From: Akkermansiaceae bacterium
GTDB taxonomy: Bacteria > Verrucomicrobiota > Verrucomicrobiia > Verrucomicrobiales > Akkermansiaceae
Length of the DNA stretch: 64,000 nt
Direction: 5' to 3'
NCBI GenBank assembly: GCA_019634595.1
Contig: JAHCBC010000004.1
Coordinates: 558,001-622,000 of the forward strand
Of this stretch, positions 39,701 to 48,078 are shown in pieces (position 1 is the first letter of the stretch; the number at the start of each line of letters is the position of its first letter). Under the pieces are notes generated by a model. That model saw only the letters and a list, made by a program, of their open reading frames with translations. It made no database searches and was not told the DNA's origin. A program made the position numbers and the translations under genes.

Positions 39701-40101
39701 TCACGGTCCGGAATGTATTTCCGGATGTTCGCCTGCCGTGCTTCCGCCACTTTCTCCTTCGGCTCGCGGAGATCCTTCGGCACTCCGGCAGGCGGCTGCT
39801 TTCCGGCGGGAACCGCAGACTTCACCAGATCCTTCCCCGCCCCGGCCGCAACCTCGGCATAGTAGTAAGTCTGGTCCGCTTCGTTGAAGATGACGGTATA
39901 TCCATCCTCCGTGGTGGTGCGGCCATACAACTCATCACCATGGACGCGCAGCGGGAGGACGGTTCCATCCGGCTGGGTCCACTTGGTGGACAAACCCTCC
40001 GGAGGATAGGGAGCAGCCACCGCGGATACCGCGGATACCGCGGATACCACCAGCGCGAAGATGGCGGAGATCTGCCTGCGTCCCAACATGGGTGATTTCA
40101 T
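36733..40101 (-). CDS. Secreted M6-family metallopeptidase with BACON, PPC and CARDB-like domains
   Basis: A protein of 1122 residues. The signal peptide contains a 9-bp tandem repeat (SAVSAVSAVAA). A propeptide covers residues ~30-150 and the M6/InhA-like zinc domain ~150-480, with the zinc motif HELGH at H328-H332 and YPDLYDTDGG behind it. After this come a BACON-like domain (SNSPWSWTGKPAWITT, ~520-600), a PPC domain (DEDYFRLEANGPGTLVV, ~610-690), another Ig-like section, a CARDB-like domain (~780-890), a second BACON-like segment (~900-985) and a C-terminal beta domain. The start at 40101 has GGTGG about five bases upstream; the open frame further upstream is antisense to the heparinase gene. 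It probably degrades extracellular proteins, or is anchored to the surface. Confidence 0.85.
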   Translation of the reverse strand: MKSPMLGRRQISAIFALVVSAVSAVSAVAAPYPPEGLSTKWTQPDGTVLPLRVHGDELYGRTTTEDGYTVIFNEADQTYYYAEVAAGAGKDLVKSAVPAGKQPPAGVPKDLREPKEKVAEARQANIRKYIPDREQRWRARAANPGAAPVLGTKIGLTILVQFSDVSFPVTQNKIQRLCNEVGYTDNGNTGSIRDYFSDQSMGKLTHTQAVTPVVTLSNPRNYYNYTNYPNNTILRDAGAAGRLLVQDAIIALNATGFDSSSLTVNVNNQVVATSLLFAGQDSGVWAKGLWPHAWNLSGSGMSLGGRTVFRYQCTNVANSAPVIGTIAHELGHLLLDYPDLYDTDGGSEGIGEHCLMGSANHLNGGRTPGPINLYLKETSGWATITDFTANQNLSVSLPSTGNIGYRIRKPGVPTEYFLIENRGAGDKWAAACKDKGIAIWHIDEAVTSDNRAQHMTSSAHYLVSIQQADGRFDLERNVNRGDAGDFYDSNTGEFDDYNNPNANWWSGQDSGLYLKVLSAPGASMDVQLGSPPGVTLLGLNPANVIISAGASPQSFFVNSNSPWSWTGKPAWITTSEAPSQQGRQIFDYTVANNGSVSPRTATLVFTAGDVTRSYTVTQQGKTVDDHGGSRASATLVGLNSTTAGNIEKEGDEDYFRLEANGPGTLVVTTTGSTDTVGTLYSASGTQLVYSDDDVDLNFRIEHTVTVAGELYIKVNHYYGTQTGEYQLVCTFIPNPTFSVAAEVQDVLQAGGTHSFTVTAPGRTWWVSKETTPTGGDVGWVTVNDASGTQTGTKTVTYTVPPNTGSARTLRIKVTGAYIATHTVRQAGIPRPDLTDSGDGMSLSPPVAVASGKARIRMAVRNAGSVDAGPFKIRFMMSNGHINPNNPDQHIGTMTVPGLEAGGVYPVDMMVNMLGTVSASYPNWYFGWAIDSDNEVTEENESNNRFQFTDSFPRAVVELAVTPETRSVDGILLEDSIAVTNNAGWTWSSNVPWISSLANLFQVGNQSLNYQVEANQGTAARTGIITITSGSVSRTHTITQGPKPIPLEMTSFQRTGNNIGVTFRSEIGKTYRVASSTTLMPGSWVPVTGHTGIAGTGAPISRTLLNMGVAPTEGKMFFRIERE
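40021..40047. repeat. Three 9-bp tandem repeats in a signal peptide
   Basis: The unit CGCGGATAC occurs three times in a row, and reads on the minus strand as VSA-type triplets in the signal peptide of the M6 peptidase. Copy-number changes would stay in frame and lengthen or shorten the hydrophobic core by three residues. Confidence 0.7.
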
Positions 40102-40206
40102 GTGATCCACCATAAGCAAAAGCATTGGAAAAACCGCAATTCCAAATACCGCCGTTTGATGAAATGGGCGCTGGTGCCCGCCGGTATTTGAAATTTCATT
40201 GGATCC

Positions 40207-42075
40207 ATGCGTCACCTCCTCCTCCTCTCCGCTGCCGCCCTCATTGCATTTCACGCGGTTTCCGCGGAAACCCTCGGATTGAAGGCGGAAATCCGTTCGC
40301 TGGGGGAACAAGCGGACTTGGCCAAATACCGGGAAAATCTGGTGGCGCTGTCCATCAAGGAGGCCGCAAAGCCCGTCATCGTCCGTCCGCCCACACTGGC
40401 GGTGCTGCTGGAGAAGTATCCGGAGTCGATGAAATACCAGACGAAGCCGGCCCATCAGGCGAAGCTCACGGATGAGGAATGGGAACGCTTCGCCCTTTCC
40501 CTCAGTGATGCGAACCTGAACGGCATTCTCTCCGAGCGGCTGCCACGGATGGCAGCAGCCCATGTTTTCAGCGAGGATGAACGCATCCTGTCGCACATCG
40601 TGGAACAGCTCACGGAAATGGCATCGTGGAAACCGCTGGAACGTCCCGGCACCACCTCGACAAAGCAGAACCTGCCCTACGCTCCATGGCTGGGGACCGG
40701 ATGGGCGGTCCGTGCCATCACGGGCACGCTGGACATCCTGCCACCGGAATCCCTCCCCGCCGGATTGAGGGACACATTGATGACAAACATGGAGGAGGAG
40801 ATCCGTGGCATCCGGAACGCGTGGAAGGAACAGAAGCTCTGGTACACCCGTGAATCTTCCTGCTACAGCAACCAGTGGGTGGTGCCGAACGAAGCCCTGG
40901 TCCTCGCCTCCATCTTCACCGGTCTGGAAAAACACCGGGATGACTATGAGTTGGGGGTGAAGAACCTGCTGAAATCCCTGGACGCCCAGGGCGCGAAGGG
41001 GGAATTCACCGAAGGCGGTTCGTATGCCGCCCTCACGATGAACAGCCTGCTTTCCGCGGCGGAAGCCGCCGCCGCACAGGGAGACCGCCGCCTGACCGAC
41101 CATCCTTACCTGAGGAAGTTCCCCATCTGGTACATCCACCACGTCCAACCGGGCGGGCGGATCATCAACGCATTCGATTCCAAGGTGGACAACCTCGATC
41201 CGAACCTGCTTTCCCGGTTCATCTCCGCCGTGCGCAGCCCTGAGGCGCTGTGGATGGTCCGCAGGGACAAGAAGCTGGGATATGGCAACAAGCTGGCGGG
41301 CTTGTCGGCACGGGCGGTGAAGGATCTTTCCCCGCAGCAGCCTCCCCTTTCCGCTGCCTATGACATCGCAGCGCGCATCAACTGGCGGAGCAGTTGGGAT
41401 GACGCGACCGCCGCGGGATTCTGGATGCGTGGTGGACATGCGTCGGATTCCCATGACCACCAGGACCGGGGGCATGTCAGCTTTTCCATCGGCGACCGGG
41501 AGATCCTCATCGAGGCGGGCCTGACGTCCTACGGCATCCCGGAGCATCCCACCCACTACCGCAGCGTGGCGGGGCACAACGTGCTGCAGGTCGGGAATGC
41601 CGCGCCGGAGGATTTGAAAGGCCCCGTCATGAAGGCGGCCGGGCAGATCCTCGATTCCGCGCACCGCTCCGCCCCCATCACCGTCGGGAGGATGGGTGCC
41701 TCCGGTGGCACGGCCTCGGCGGATATGTCCGGCTGCTATGCCAAGACGGAGAAATGGGTGCGCCATGCCACCTGGGACAAGGAAGGTGTCTCCGTGAAGG
41801 ATGAAGTCGTTCTCAAGGAAGCGGACCACGTGACCTTCCGCTGGCACCTGGCCGCCGCCGCGGATGCAGCCGCCGTCATGAAGGATGGCAGCATCCTCAT
41901 TGATGGCATCGAGATCCGTTACCATGCTGACTCCCCTGTCACCGCCACCGTGGAGCCGATGCCCGGATTCGATGCCCGCCTGAAGAAATCCGCGGAGCAC
42001 GCTTGCGTGGTCATCCGTTCGGAAAAGCCGGTGAAGTCCCTCACCCTGGGTTCAACGATCAAGCTCGCGCCTTGA
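40207..42075 (+). CDS. Secreted heparinase II/III-like polysaccharide lyase
   Basis: A 622-residue exported protein with a signal peptide (HLLLLSAAALIAFHAVSAE). The N-terminal ~370 residues form an alpha/alpha toroid-like domain (YAPWLGTGWAVRAITGTLDI, SCYSNQWVVPNEALVLASIF). The C-terminal beta domain begins with the heparinase II/III pattern GGHASDSHDHQDRGHVSFS near residues 410-428, followed by ILIEAGLTSYG. Such lyases cleave acidic polysaccharides by beta-elimination; the substrate here could be a heparin-like, alginate-like or other uronic-acid polymer. It is divergent from the M6 peptidase, with a ~105-bp shared promoter region. Confidence 0.82.
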   Translation: MRHLLLLSAAALIAFHAVSAETLGLKAEIRSLGEQADLAKYRENLVALSIKEAAKPVIVRPPTLAVLLEKYPESMKYQTKPAHQAKLTDEEWERFALSLSDANLNGILSERLPRMAAAHVFSEDERILSHIVEQLTEMASWKPLERPGTTSTKQNLPYAPWLGTGWAVRAITGTLDILPPESLPAGLRDTLMTNMEEEIRGIRNAWKEQKLWYTRESSCYSNQWVVPNEALVLASIFTGLEKHRDDYELGVKNLLKSLDAQGAKGEFTEGGSYAALTMNSLLSAAEAAAAQGDRRLTDHPYLRKFPIWYIHHVQPGGRIINAFDSKVDNLDPNLLSRFISAVRSPEALWMVRRDKKLGYGNKLAGLSARAVKDLSPQQPPLSAAYDIAARINWRSSWDDATAAGFWMRGGHASDSHDHQDRGHVSFSIGDREILIEAGLTSYGIPEHPTHYRSVAGHNVLQVGNAAPEDLKGPVMKAAGQILDSAHRSAPITVGRMGASGGTASADMSGCYAKTEKWVRHATWDKEGVSVKDEVVLKEADHVTFRWHLAAAADAAAVMKDGSILIDGIEIRYHADSPVTATVEPMPGFDARLKKSAEHACVVIRSEKPVKSLTLGSTIKLAP

Positions 42076-42138
42076 TCCTCGCAAATCCGTCAAAATTCCT
42101 CGTTTCCAATCTCCGGATCCAGCTCCAAGAATAAGGCG

Positions 42139-43422
42139 ATGCCGCATCAATCCTCCGCCTCACTGCCTGATCTCACCGTCGATGGGCTGATCAACCACCT
42201 CCATGCCCTGACTTTTTCCCAAGCCGGAGCACCATCACCGGCGCAGATCCGGGAGGTGATGGAGACCCTCTATGCCGCCAGCCTGCTGAAGGAAGAAGGC
42301 CGGTCCGTGAGGGCGCGCGTGATCATCGCCCCACCGGATGATTTCAGGGACGCGGACGGACCTCCGGACGGCATCCATGCCATCCGCTTCACCACCCCCC
42401 ACCCGCTGACGGCGAACGAAATCAAGCGTCTCAGTCCGGCCGCCAGCTTCTTCCACTCCGTGGTGGCCATCTGGCCGGACCGGGACCGGGGCTTCCGCAT
42501 CTGGGGCATCCTCAACACCGGACCGCGCTGGATGAACCAGGTCGCGGGTGGCCGGAAATCCTCCGGAAAGGAAATCACCCAACCCGTGATCCACGTGCGG
42601 GATCCCGGCTGGCTCCTGTTTTACCAAGGCTACAACCTGATCGCGGAATGGCGTGGCACGGAGTTTCATGGCCCGCGCATCGATGTGTTCCAGATCCGCC
42701 TGCTGAACGAGCGCTTCGCGCGCTTCCGGCTGAAGATGGTGGAGGAACTGGCCGACGACTGCCTGCCGTGCAACCTCTGCCTGGAAACCTACGCCGAACT
42801 GAGCCACCTGATCTCCCTCCAGTTCGTGAAGCGCGTGATCAACCTGGTCCGCACCAGCGGGCATGGCGGCAGCATGGTCATGCTCCCCTTCGGCGACAAG
42901 GACGCGGAACTGGCTGGCAGTTGGATTGACTGCAAGTATTCATCGGAGCCGGATGAGGCGGGCCTGAGGTTCCGCCATCTCCTGCAATCCATCATCCGGC
43001 GTGTGGGACACCTCAGCCCGGCGGACGCCACGCTGGAAGACGCGTGGGACATCTTCCGCAACAGCCATGACGAGGAACTGGATCATCTGGAGGAAGCGTT
43101 CTTCGAGCTGGCCCGCCTGTTCTCCGACCTGATGCAGGTGGACGGCGCGCTGGTGGTGGACCAGCGGATGTGCATCCTCGGCTTCGGCGGAGAGATCCGG
43201 GTGGACCGGAACGTCCTCCAGGTCCACCAGGCGCTGGATCTGGAAGGCAGCAACCTCGCACAGTGGAACGTCCAGGGAGATGGAACGCGCCACCGTTCCG
43301 TCTACCGCCTGTGTTCGGTGGAGCCGAAGGTGATCGGCTTCGTCATTTCGCAGGACAGCCAGGTGAGGCTCATCGCAAACGTGGATGACTCGGTGGTCTT
43401 CTGGGCGCACACGATGATCTGA
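42139..43422 (+). CDS. DisA_N-like (DACNV) nucleotide sensor protein
   Basis: A 427-residue soluble protein. The C-terminal ~150 residues resemble a DisA/diadenylate-cyclase fold: ELARLFSDLMQVDGALVVDQ, LGFGGEIRV, and GTRHRSVYRLCSVEPKVIGF with VISQDSQVRLI. These match the pattern of the DACNV group, DAC-like domains that may bind nucleotides rather than cyclise them. The GTRHR motif is present, but the DGA of active enzymes is only partly kept as VDGALVVDQ, so activity is uncertain. The N-terminal part has a domain with PCNLC near residues 213-217, and I do not recognise it. It lies 63 bp downstream of the heparinase gene on the same strand; no partner effector was seen nearby. Confidence 0.6.
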   Translation: MPHQSSASLPDLTVDGLINHLHALTFSQAGAPSPAQIREVMETLYAASLLKEEGRSVRARVIIAPPDDFRDADGPPDGIHAIRFTTPHPLTANEIKRLSPAASFFHSVVAIWPDRDRGFRIWGILNTGPRWMNQVAGGRKSSGKEITQPVIHVRDPGWLLFYQGYNLIAEWRGTEFHGPRIDVFQIRLLNERFARFRLKMVEELADDCLPCNLCLETYAELSHLISLQFVKRVINLVRTSGHGGSMVMLPFGDKDAELAGSWIDCKYSSEPDEAGLRFRHLLQSIIRRVGHLSPADATLEDAWDIFRNSHDEELDHLEEAFFELARLFSDLMQVDGALVVDQRMCILGFGGEIRVDRNVLQVHQALDLEGSNLAQWNVQGDGTRHRSVYRLCSVEPKVIGFVISQDSQVRLIANVDDSVVFWAHTMI

Positions 43423-43437
43423 ATCCGCCGTCCTTTC

Positions 43438-46400
43438 CTATTCCGGCACCAGATGGAGGTGGTCGATGCCGAACATCTTGCCCTGGGATGCGGCCGGGTT
43501 CGCCCCCAGCAGCTCGACCACAAGTTGGTTGAGTCCCTTTTTCACCGGCTGCTTGCCGAGGTCCACGTCTCCGGTGGTGATGACGGTTCCTTTGTTATAA
43601 AGGTCGATGTTCTCCACCACGGTCACGCCGTTCAGCTTCACCCGGAAGATGCCATAGTCATGGGCCTTCGTGAACACGGCGGAAACCGCGTAGTTGCCCT
43701 CCACCGCACTCTCGAACTGGATGACGATGCGGTCGCCGGTCTCCCCCTGGGTCCACCAGAGATGGCTGTCGCCGCTCCATGAGGCTGCCTTGAAGCCCTC
43801 CATGTTCTGCTTCTGGACGGTTCCGCGGTTCACTTCAGCGACCTTCAGCAGGTCATCACCGATGATGATCTCCCCTTCCACCGGCAGTGGCACCTGCCGG
43901 GGGCTCTGGAGATAGCCGATGAGGTCGCGGGTTTCGTCGGACGTCAGGTTCGCGATCAGTCCCTCCGGCATCATGGACGTCGTGGAAACCTTGTGATCCT
44001 TGATATCGGATACAGGCACCGTCACCTGACCACCGCCGATGACGGCGATGCCCAGCACGTCCACAGTCCTGTCTTTCAGCAATCCGGCCACCACCTGGCC
44101 GTCTTTCTTGACGATGGTGTGGAGCTGGTAGTCCAGGCCGACGAGCGACCCGGGATCGATGATGTTTTCCAGCAGATACTTCGTGTCCGCGCGGTTGGAG
44201 CCGGTCAGGTCCGGGCCGAGCTTCATCCCGTCCCCGAACAACTGGTGGCAGGCGAAACAGGTGGACTGGTAGATTTTCCGGCCATTCCGGAGATCCGCCT
44301 TGGCCAGCACCTTCGGGTTGAGGGTTTTCGCCAACCGCTCGATCTCCTTCAGTTTGTCCTCCGCCTGTCCGGCGGAAATGGCGCCCCAGTGTTTCTCCAC
44401 CGCAGCGGTGATGTCCGGCTGGTCATAGCCGCGCATCTGGCGTGCGACGAACGCGCTGATCCCGCCACGGGTGATCTTCCCTGCGGTGAGGGCTTCGGCC
44501 AACTTGCGGGCACCACCCTCAGACGCGCCCAGTGACTGGACCGCCGCCTCCTTGCCGACGGTGTCCAGTTTGGAAAACGTCTCCATCAAAAAGGCCGGGA
44601 TGCGTTCGTCCGGAACACGGCCGAGCGCCCGTATCCACTCCACGCGCTGCGGATCCGCTTCATTTGCAGCCAGCTTCAGCAGGAGATCCGCCATGCCCGC
44701 ATGCGCCATCCGCATGAGGTTCTCCAGTGCCGCGCTGCGGTCCTCTTTCTTCGCGGAGAGATCCCCGATGGCCTTGAGGAAACGATCCGCCATCCGCTTG
44801 TCCCCGAACACGGTGGCGACCAGCTCGAAATCACGCCGTGCCTCCGGCGACTTCAGGGCGATGAATGCTTCCGATGATTCCGCCCAGCCTTTCGCGGCAG
44901 GCAGCGCACCGGATTTCGAAAGCGCCATCGACAGTCCGGAAAGCACATCCGTCACCAGACCTGCCTTATCCGCGTTCACCGCCACCAGCCCGATCACGGC
45001 ATCCCTGCCCTCCGGGGTTTCCGCCATCCGGCGGACGATGAAACGGGTAACCTTCGGGATCCGCGAGTTGAGGATCATGGCCTGGGCAAGCTTCCCATCC
45101 TGCGGGATGATGTCGCTGACCCCATACCAGATCATCAGCGGCAGGTTGTGATCCTCAGCGTCCTCACCGTGGGCGAGCAGCGCCATGGCGATATCCCCGC
45201 GCTTCGCGGGTTCCATCCTTTGCAGCGCGGCTGCCAGGTAGAGGCGCACCATCGCGGAGGCATCCGTGGCAGCCATTTCCGCGAAGCGCTTCAGCGCCAG
45301 CGGACCGGCGTTCTTTTTCTCCGACAGCAACTGAATGGCCCATGCGCGGACATACTCTCCCTGATGGGCGGTGAGTTCCAACAGGGCAGCCTCATCCAGG
45401 CCATTGATGACATGGAGCGCCCACATCGCGCGGAGGCCGCGGGTTTCATCCGCATGGGAAAGCATTTTCCGCAGTCCCGTGACCGTGTTATCACGGTCCA
45501 GCGTGCCATCCGCCGCACGCTGCTGGAGCATCCGCCGAGCGGTGCGGACGAACCAGTCGTTCTTGTGCATCTGGAAAGCCACCAGCTCCGCGTCGGTGGA
45601 CTTCTTCAGGTCCACGGACTTCACCTCCGGTGTGCCGTAGGTGATCTTATAGATCCGTCCGTTGCTGCGGTCCCATACCTCACCGTTCACGTTGTGGCAG
45701 GTCTGTTCGTCATACCAATCGGTCAGATACATGCCGCCGTCCGGACCATAGCGGAGGGAGACGCCCATGTGCTGCTTGTCGTTGGAGAACAGGAAATCCG
45801 GCTCATGTTTCCCGACGTAGCCGGAACCCCGGCGCTCCACCCGCTCCTGGTTCACACGGTGGCCATGGAGATTGTTGAAAAGCAGCTTGCCGCGGAACTG
45901 GTCGGGAAAGTTATCGCCCAGATAGATGGAAAGCCCGCAGTGGGCATGGCCGCCGCCGAAGTCCGATGAGGAACCATCGCGCGATCCCTGCCACTGGTCC
46001 CCCTTGTAGTGGAGGTGGTCCGCACAGGTCTTGATGTCATCGTAGGTGTGCGGGTCGAAATGCTGGCCCGCCTGGCGCTGGTAGCGGGCACCTTGGATGA
46101 CATGATAAAGGTGGGGGATCACGCAGGCGGTGATGAAGGCCTGGCCGTGGTCGTTGAAGTCAACGCCCCAGGGATTCGAACTGCCATGGGCGAACACCTC
46201 GAACTCCCGGCGCTGCGGGTGGAAACGCCAGACCGCGGCGTTCATGGGGATACGCTGGTCGTCGGCGGTGCCCGGCTTTCCGACCTTCGAGTGGGTGAAG
46301 ACACCGTGGCAGCCATAGAGCCAGCCATCCGGCCCCCAGTTGAAGGCATTGAGCGTCTCATGCGTGTCATGCCAGCCGAAGCCGTCCAGCAAGATCTCCG

Positions 46401-46851
46401 GCTTTCCGTCCGGCTTGTCGTCACCGTCCGCATCCGGGATGAACATCAGGTAAGGAGCGGCCCCCACCCACACCCCGCCGAAGCCGACTTCCAGGCCGGA
46501 GACCAGGTTGAGTCCTTCGGTGAATACCTTCCGCTCATCGAAGACGCCGTCGCCATCCTTGTCCTCGAAGATGAGGATGCGGTCCTTGCCGGTATCCCCC
46601 TTTGCGCGGATGGGATACTCGTATGCCTCCGCGATCCAGACGCGGCCCCGCTCGTCGATGGTCATCGCGACGGGTTGCCGGACGTCCGGCTCCGCGGCGG
46701 ACTGGACGACCTTGAAGCCTTCATAGGCGCGGAAGGCCTCCAGCGCCTTCTTCGGCGGCAGGCCGCTGACCTGTTCACCGATGACGGGAGGCTTGAGGTT
46801 CTGGGCGGATGCCGAGGCTGCCACCGCGAGAAAGAGTACCGGTAATTTCAT
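43438..46851 (-). CDS. PVC-type haem-binding protein with propeller, HEAT repeats and cytochrome c
   Basis: A 1137-residue exported protein. The CAT at 46849 starts a signal peptide (KLPVLFLAVAASASAQ). Residues ~30-420 form a membrane-bound-dehydrogenase-type beta-propeller (MTIDERGRVWIAEAYEYP, WGPDGWLYGCHGVFTHS, YGPDGGMYLTDWYDEQ). Residues ~430-820 are helical HEAT-like repeats. The cytochrome c domain has C865-FA-C868-H869 and KLGPDLTGSNR, with a methionine ligand later. A C-terminal beta domain (residues ~1005-1137) looks like a carbohydrate-binding module. This arrangement is typical of the PVC superphylum and is probably an extracellular or periplasmic dehydrogenase. It is the downstream partner of the Gfo/Idh/MocA gene, 22 bp away. 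Confidence 0.9.
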   Translation of the reverse strand: MKLPVLFLAVAASASAQNLKPPVIGEQVSGLPPKKALEAFRAYEGFKVVQSAAEPDVRQPVAMTIDERGRVWIAEAYEYPIRAKGDTGKDRILIFEDKDGDGVFDERKVFTEGLNLVSGLEVGFGGVWVGAAPYLMFIPDADGDDKPDGKPEILLDGFGWHDTHETLNAFNWGPDGWLYGCHGVFTHSKVGKPGTADDQRIPMNAAVWRFHPQRREFEVFAHGSSNPWGVDFNDHGQAFITACVIPHLYHVIQGARYQRQAGQHFDPHTYDDIKTCADHLHYKGDQWQGSRDGSSSDFGGGHAHCGLSIYLGDNFPDQFRGKLLFNNLHGHRVNQERVERRGSGYVGKHEPDFLFSNDKQHMGVSLRYGPDGGMYLTDWYDEQTCHNVNGEVWDRSNGRIYKITYGTPEVKSVDLKKSTDAELVAFQMHKNDWFVRTARRMLQQRAADGTLDRDNTVTGLRKMLSHADETRGLRAMWALHVINGLDEAALLELTAHQGEYVRAWAIQLLSEKKNAGPLALKRFAEMAATDASAMVRLYLAAALQRMEPAKRGDIAMALLAHGEDAEDHNLPLMIWYGVSDIIPQDGKLAQAMILNSRIPKVTRFIVRRMAETPEGRDAVIGLVAVNADKAGLVTDVLSGLSMALSKSGALPAAKGWAESSEAFIALKSPEARRDFELVATVFGDKRMADRFLKAIGDLSAKKEDRSAALENLMRMAHAGMADLLLKLAANEADPQRVEWIRALGRVPDERIPAFLMETFSKLDTVGKEAAVQSLGASEGGARKLAEALTAGKITRGGISAFVARQMRGYDQPDITAAVEKHWGAISAGQAEDKLKEIERLAKTLNPKVLAKADLRNGRKIYQSTCFACHQLFGDGMKLGPDLTGSNRADTKYLLENIIDPGSLVGLDYQLHTIVKKDGQVVAGLLKDRTVDVLGIAVIGGGQVTVPVSDIKDHKVSTTSMMPEGLIANLTSDETRDLIGYLQSPRQVPLPVEGEIIIGDDLLKVAEVNRGTVQKQNMEGFKAASWSGDSHLWWTQGETGDRIVIQFESAVEGNYAVSAVFTKAHDYGIFRVKLNGVTVVENIDLYNKGTVITTGDVDLGKQPVKKGLNQLVVELLGANPAASQGKMFGIDHLHLVPE

Positions 46852-46873
46852 CTTGGGTTCCGTGATGGATGTT

Positions 46874-48022
46874 TCAGCCGAGGGTTTCCTGTGGCAGATG
46901 CTTGATGACACCGCCCTCCATCGCGCTTTCATGGGCGAGGATGCCGGTGCAGGTCCAGTTCGCGGACTGGCGTGCGTTCGGGAACGGCTGGCGTTTTTCG
47001 ATCACCGCCATGGCGAACTCATGGGCGAGGTGCGGGTGGCTGCCGCCATGGCCCGCTCCCTGGGTGAAGCTCAGGTGCTGGTTGTCATCGGAGTCATAGA
47101 TGCCCTTCGTGGTGTAGCGGCGGATGCTTTCCGGCAGGCGCTCCGCGAAGTCCGGCGCGGTGACTTCCGAAGGGATCTCCGGCTCGGGCTTTTTCGCGGT
47201 ATGGAGTATGAGCGGCTGGTGCTCCACCAGCGGCCACTCCACCGACTTCGCGGAGCCATAGACGTCGATGCTCTCCCGGTATTGCCGGGCGGTGTCGAAA
47301 AGGCTGCGGATGACCCGCACGCTGAGGTCACTGTCCTTCACCTTCACATGCGCGGTTTCCACCGCGAACGGTGAACCGTAGTGGCCGATGAGTTCCTCCC
47401 GGATGGTGCCGGAGCCGAAGCAACTGACGTACTCCGCATCCCCGCCAGCCAACCCCAGCACCGGCCCCACGCAGTGGGTGGCATAGTGCATGGGCGGGAG
47501 GCCCGGCCAGTAGTCCGGCCAGCCGTCCATGTCCTGCTGGTGGCTGGCCTGGATGTACTGGATCTTCCCGAGTTCCCCGGCATCCCGGAGGTGCTTCATG
47601 TAAAGGTACTCCCGCGCATAAACCACCGTCTCCATCATCATGTAGGTGAGTCCGGTTTCCTCCGTCAGGCGGATGATCTCCAGGCACTCCTCCACCGTGG
47701 TGGCCATCGGCACGGTGCAGGCCACGTGCTTGCCCGCCTTCAGCGCGGCGATGGACTGCTGCCCGTGGTTGGGGATCGGCGAGTTGATGTGCACGGCATC
47801 AATCTCCGGATCCGCCAGCAGGTCTTCATAGCGGGTGTAGCGTTTCGCCACGCCCCATTCGTCGCCCACCTTGTTGAGGTTCGCTTCATTCCGCTGGCAG
47901 ATGGCGGCACAGGTGGTGTGCGGATGTTTCTGCCAGATGGGGATGAATTCCGCCCCGAATCCGAGGCCGACGACGGCGATGTTGATCTTGCGTTCGCTCA
48001 TGGGTTGCTGGACGGATGTCAT
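46874..48022 (-). CDS. Gfo/Idh/MocA family oxidoreductase with altered EKP motif
   Basis: A 382-residue protein. The N-terminal Rossmann motif is AVVGLGFGAEF. Where most relatives have EKP with the catalytic lysine, this one reads ACTVPMATT, so the canonical lysine is missing. The second domain has QASHQQDMDGWPDYW and the HYATHCVG histidine segment. The start at 48022 is supported by GGAGG seven bases upstream; an ATG at 48001 is an alternative. It is upstream of and probably co-transcribed with the PVC cytochrome gene, and divergent from the AraC regulator, whose likely operator lies in its leader. A sugar or polyol derivative is the likely substrate. Confidence 0.86.
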   Translation of the reverse strand: MTSVQQPMSERKINIAVVGLGFGAEFIPIWQKHPHTTCAAICQRNEANLNKVGDEWGVAKRYTRYEDLLADPEIDAVHINSPIPNHGQQSIAALKAGKHVACTVPMATTVEECLEIIRLTEETGLTYMMMETVVYAREYLYMKHLRDAGELGKIQYIQASHQQDMDGWPDYWPGLPPMHYATHCVGPVLGLAGGDAEYVSCFGSGTIREELIGHYGSPFAVETAHVKVKDSDLSVRVIRSLFDTARQYRESIDVYGSAKSVEWPLVEHQPLILHTAKKPEPEIPSEVTAPDFAERLPESIRRYTTKGIYDSDDNQHLSFTQGAGHGGSHPHLAHEFAMAVIEKRQPFPNARQSANWTCTGILAHESAMEGGVIKHLPQETLG

Positions 48023-48041
48023 CACAAAGCCTCCCGGCGCG

Positions 48042-48076
48042 CTTGTAAGATTCCGGGAAATCCTTGTATGATTCCG
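48042..48076. promoter_or_regulatory. Direct-repeat operator for the AraC-type regulator
   Basis: CTTGTAAGATTCCG (48042-48055) and CTTGTATGATTCCG (48063-48076) match at 13 of 14 positions and start 21 bp apart, two helical turns. AraC/XylS dimers classically bind such paired half-sites. They occupy most of the 56-bp gap between the divergent oxidoreductase and regulator starts, so the regulator may control both itself and the oxidoreductase-cytochrome operon. Confidence 0.75.
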
Positions 48077-48078
48077 AC

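Noticed and set aside
38722..40095. 457-codon plus-strand frame opposite the M6 peptidase
   Set aside because: Antisense to a zinc peptidase with HELGH and several recognisable domains.
40102..42000. Minus-strand open frame extending the M6 peptidase far upstream
   Set aside because: It is antisense to the heparinase gene, lacks a signal peptide or family pattern, and a clear signal peptide and ribosome-binding site begin at 40101.
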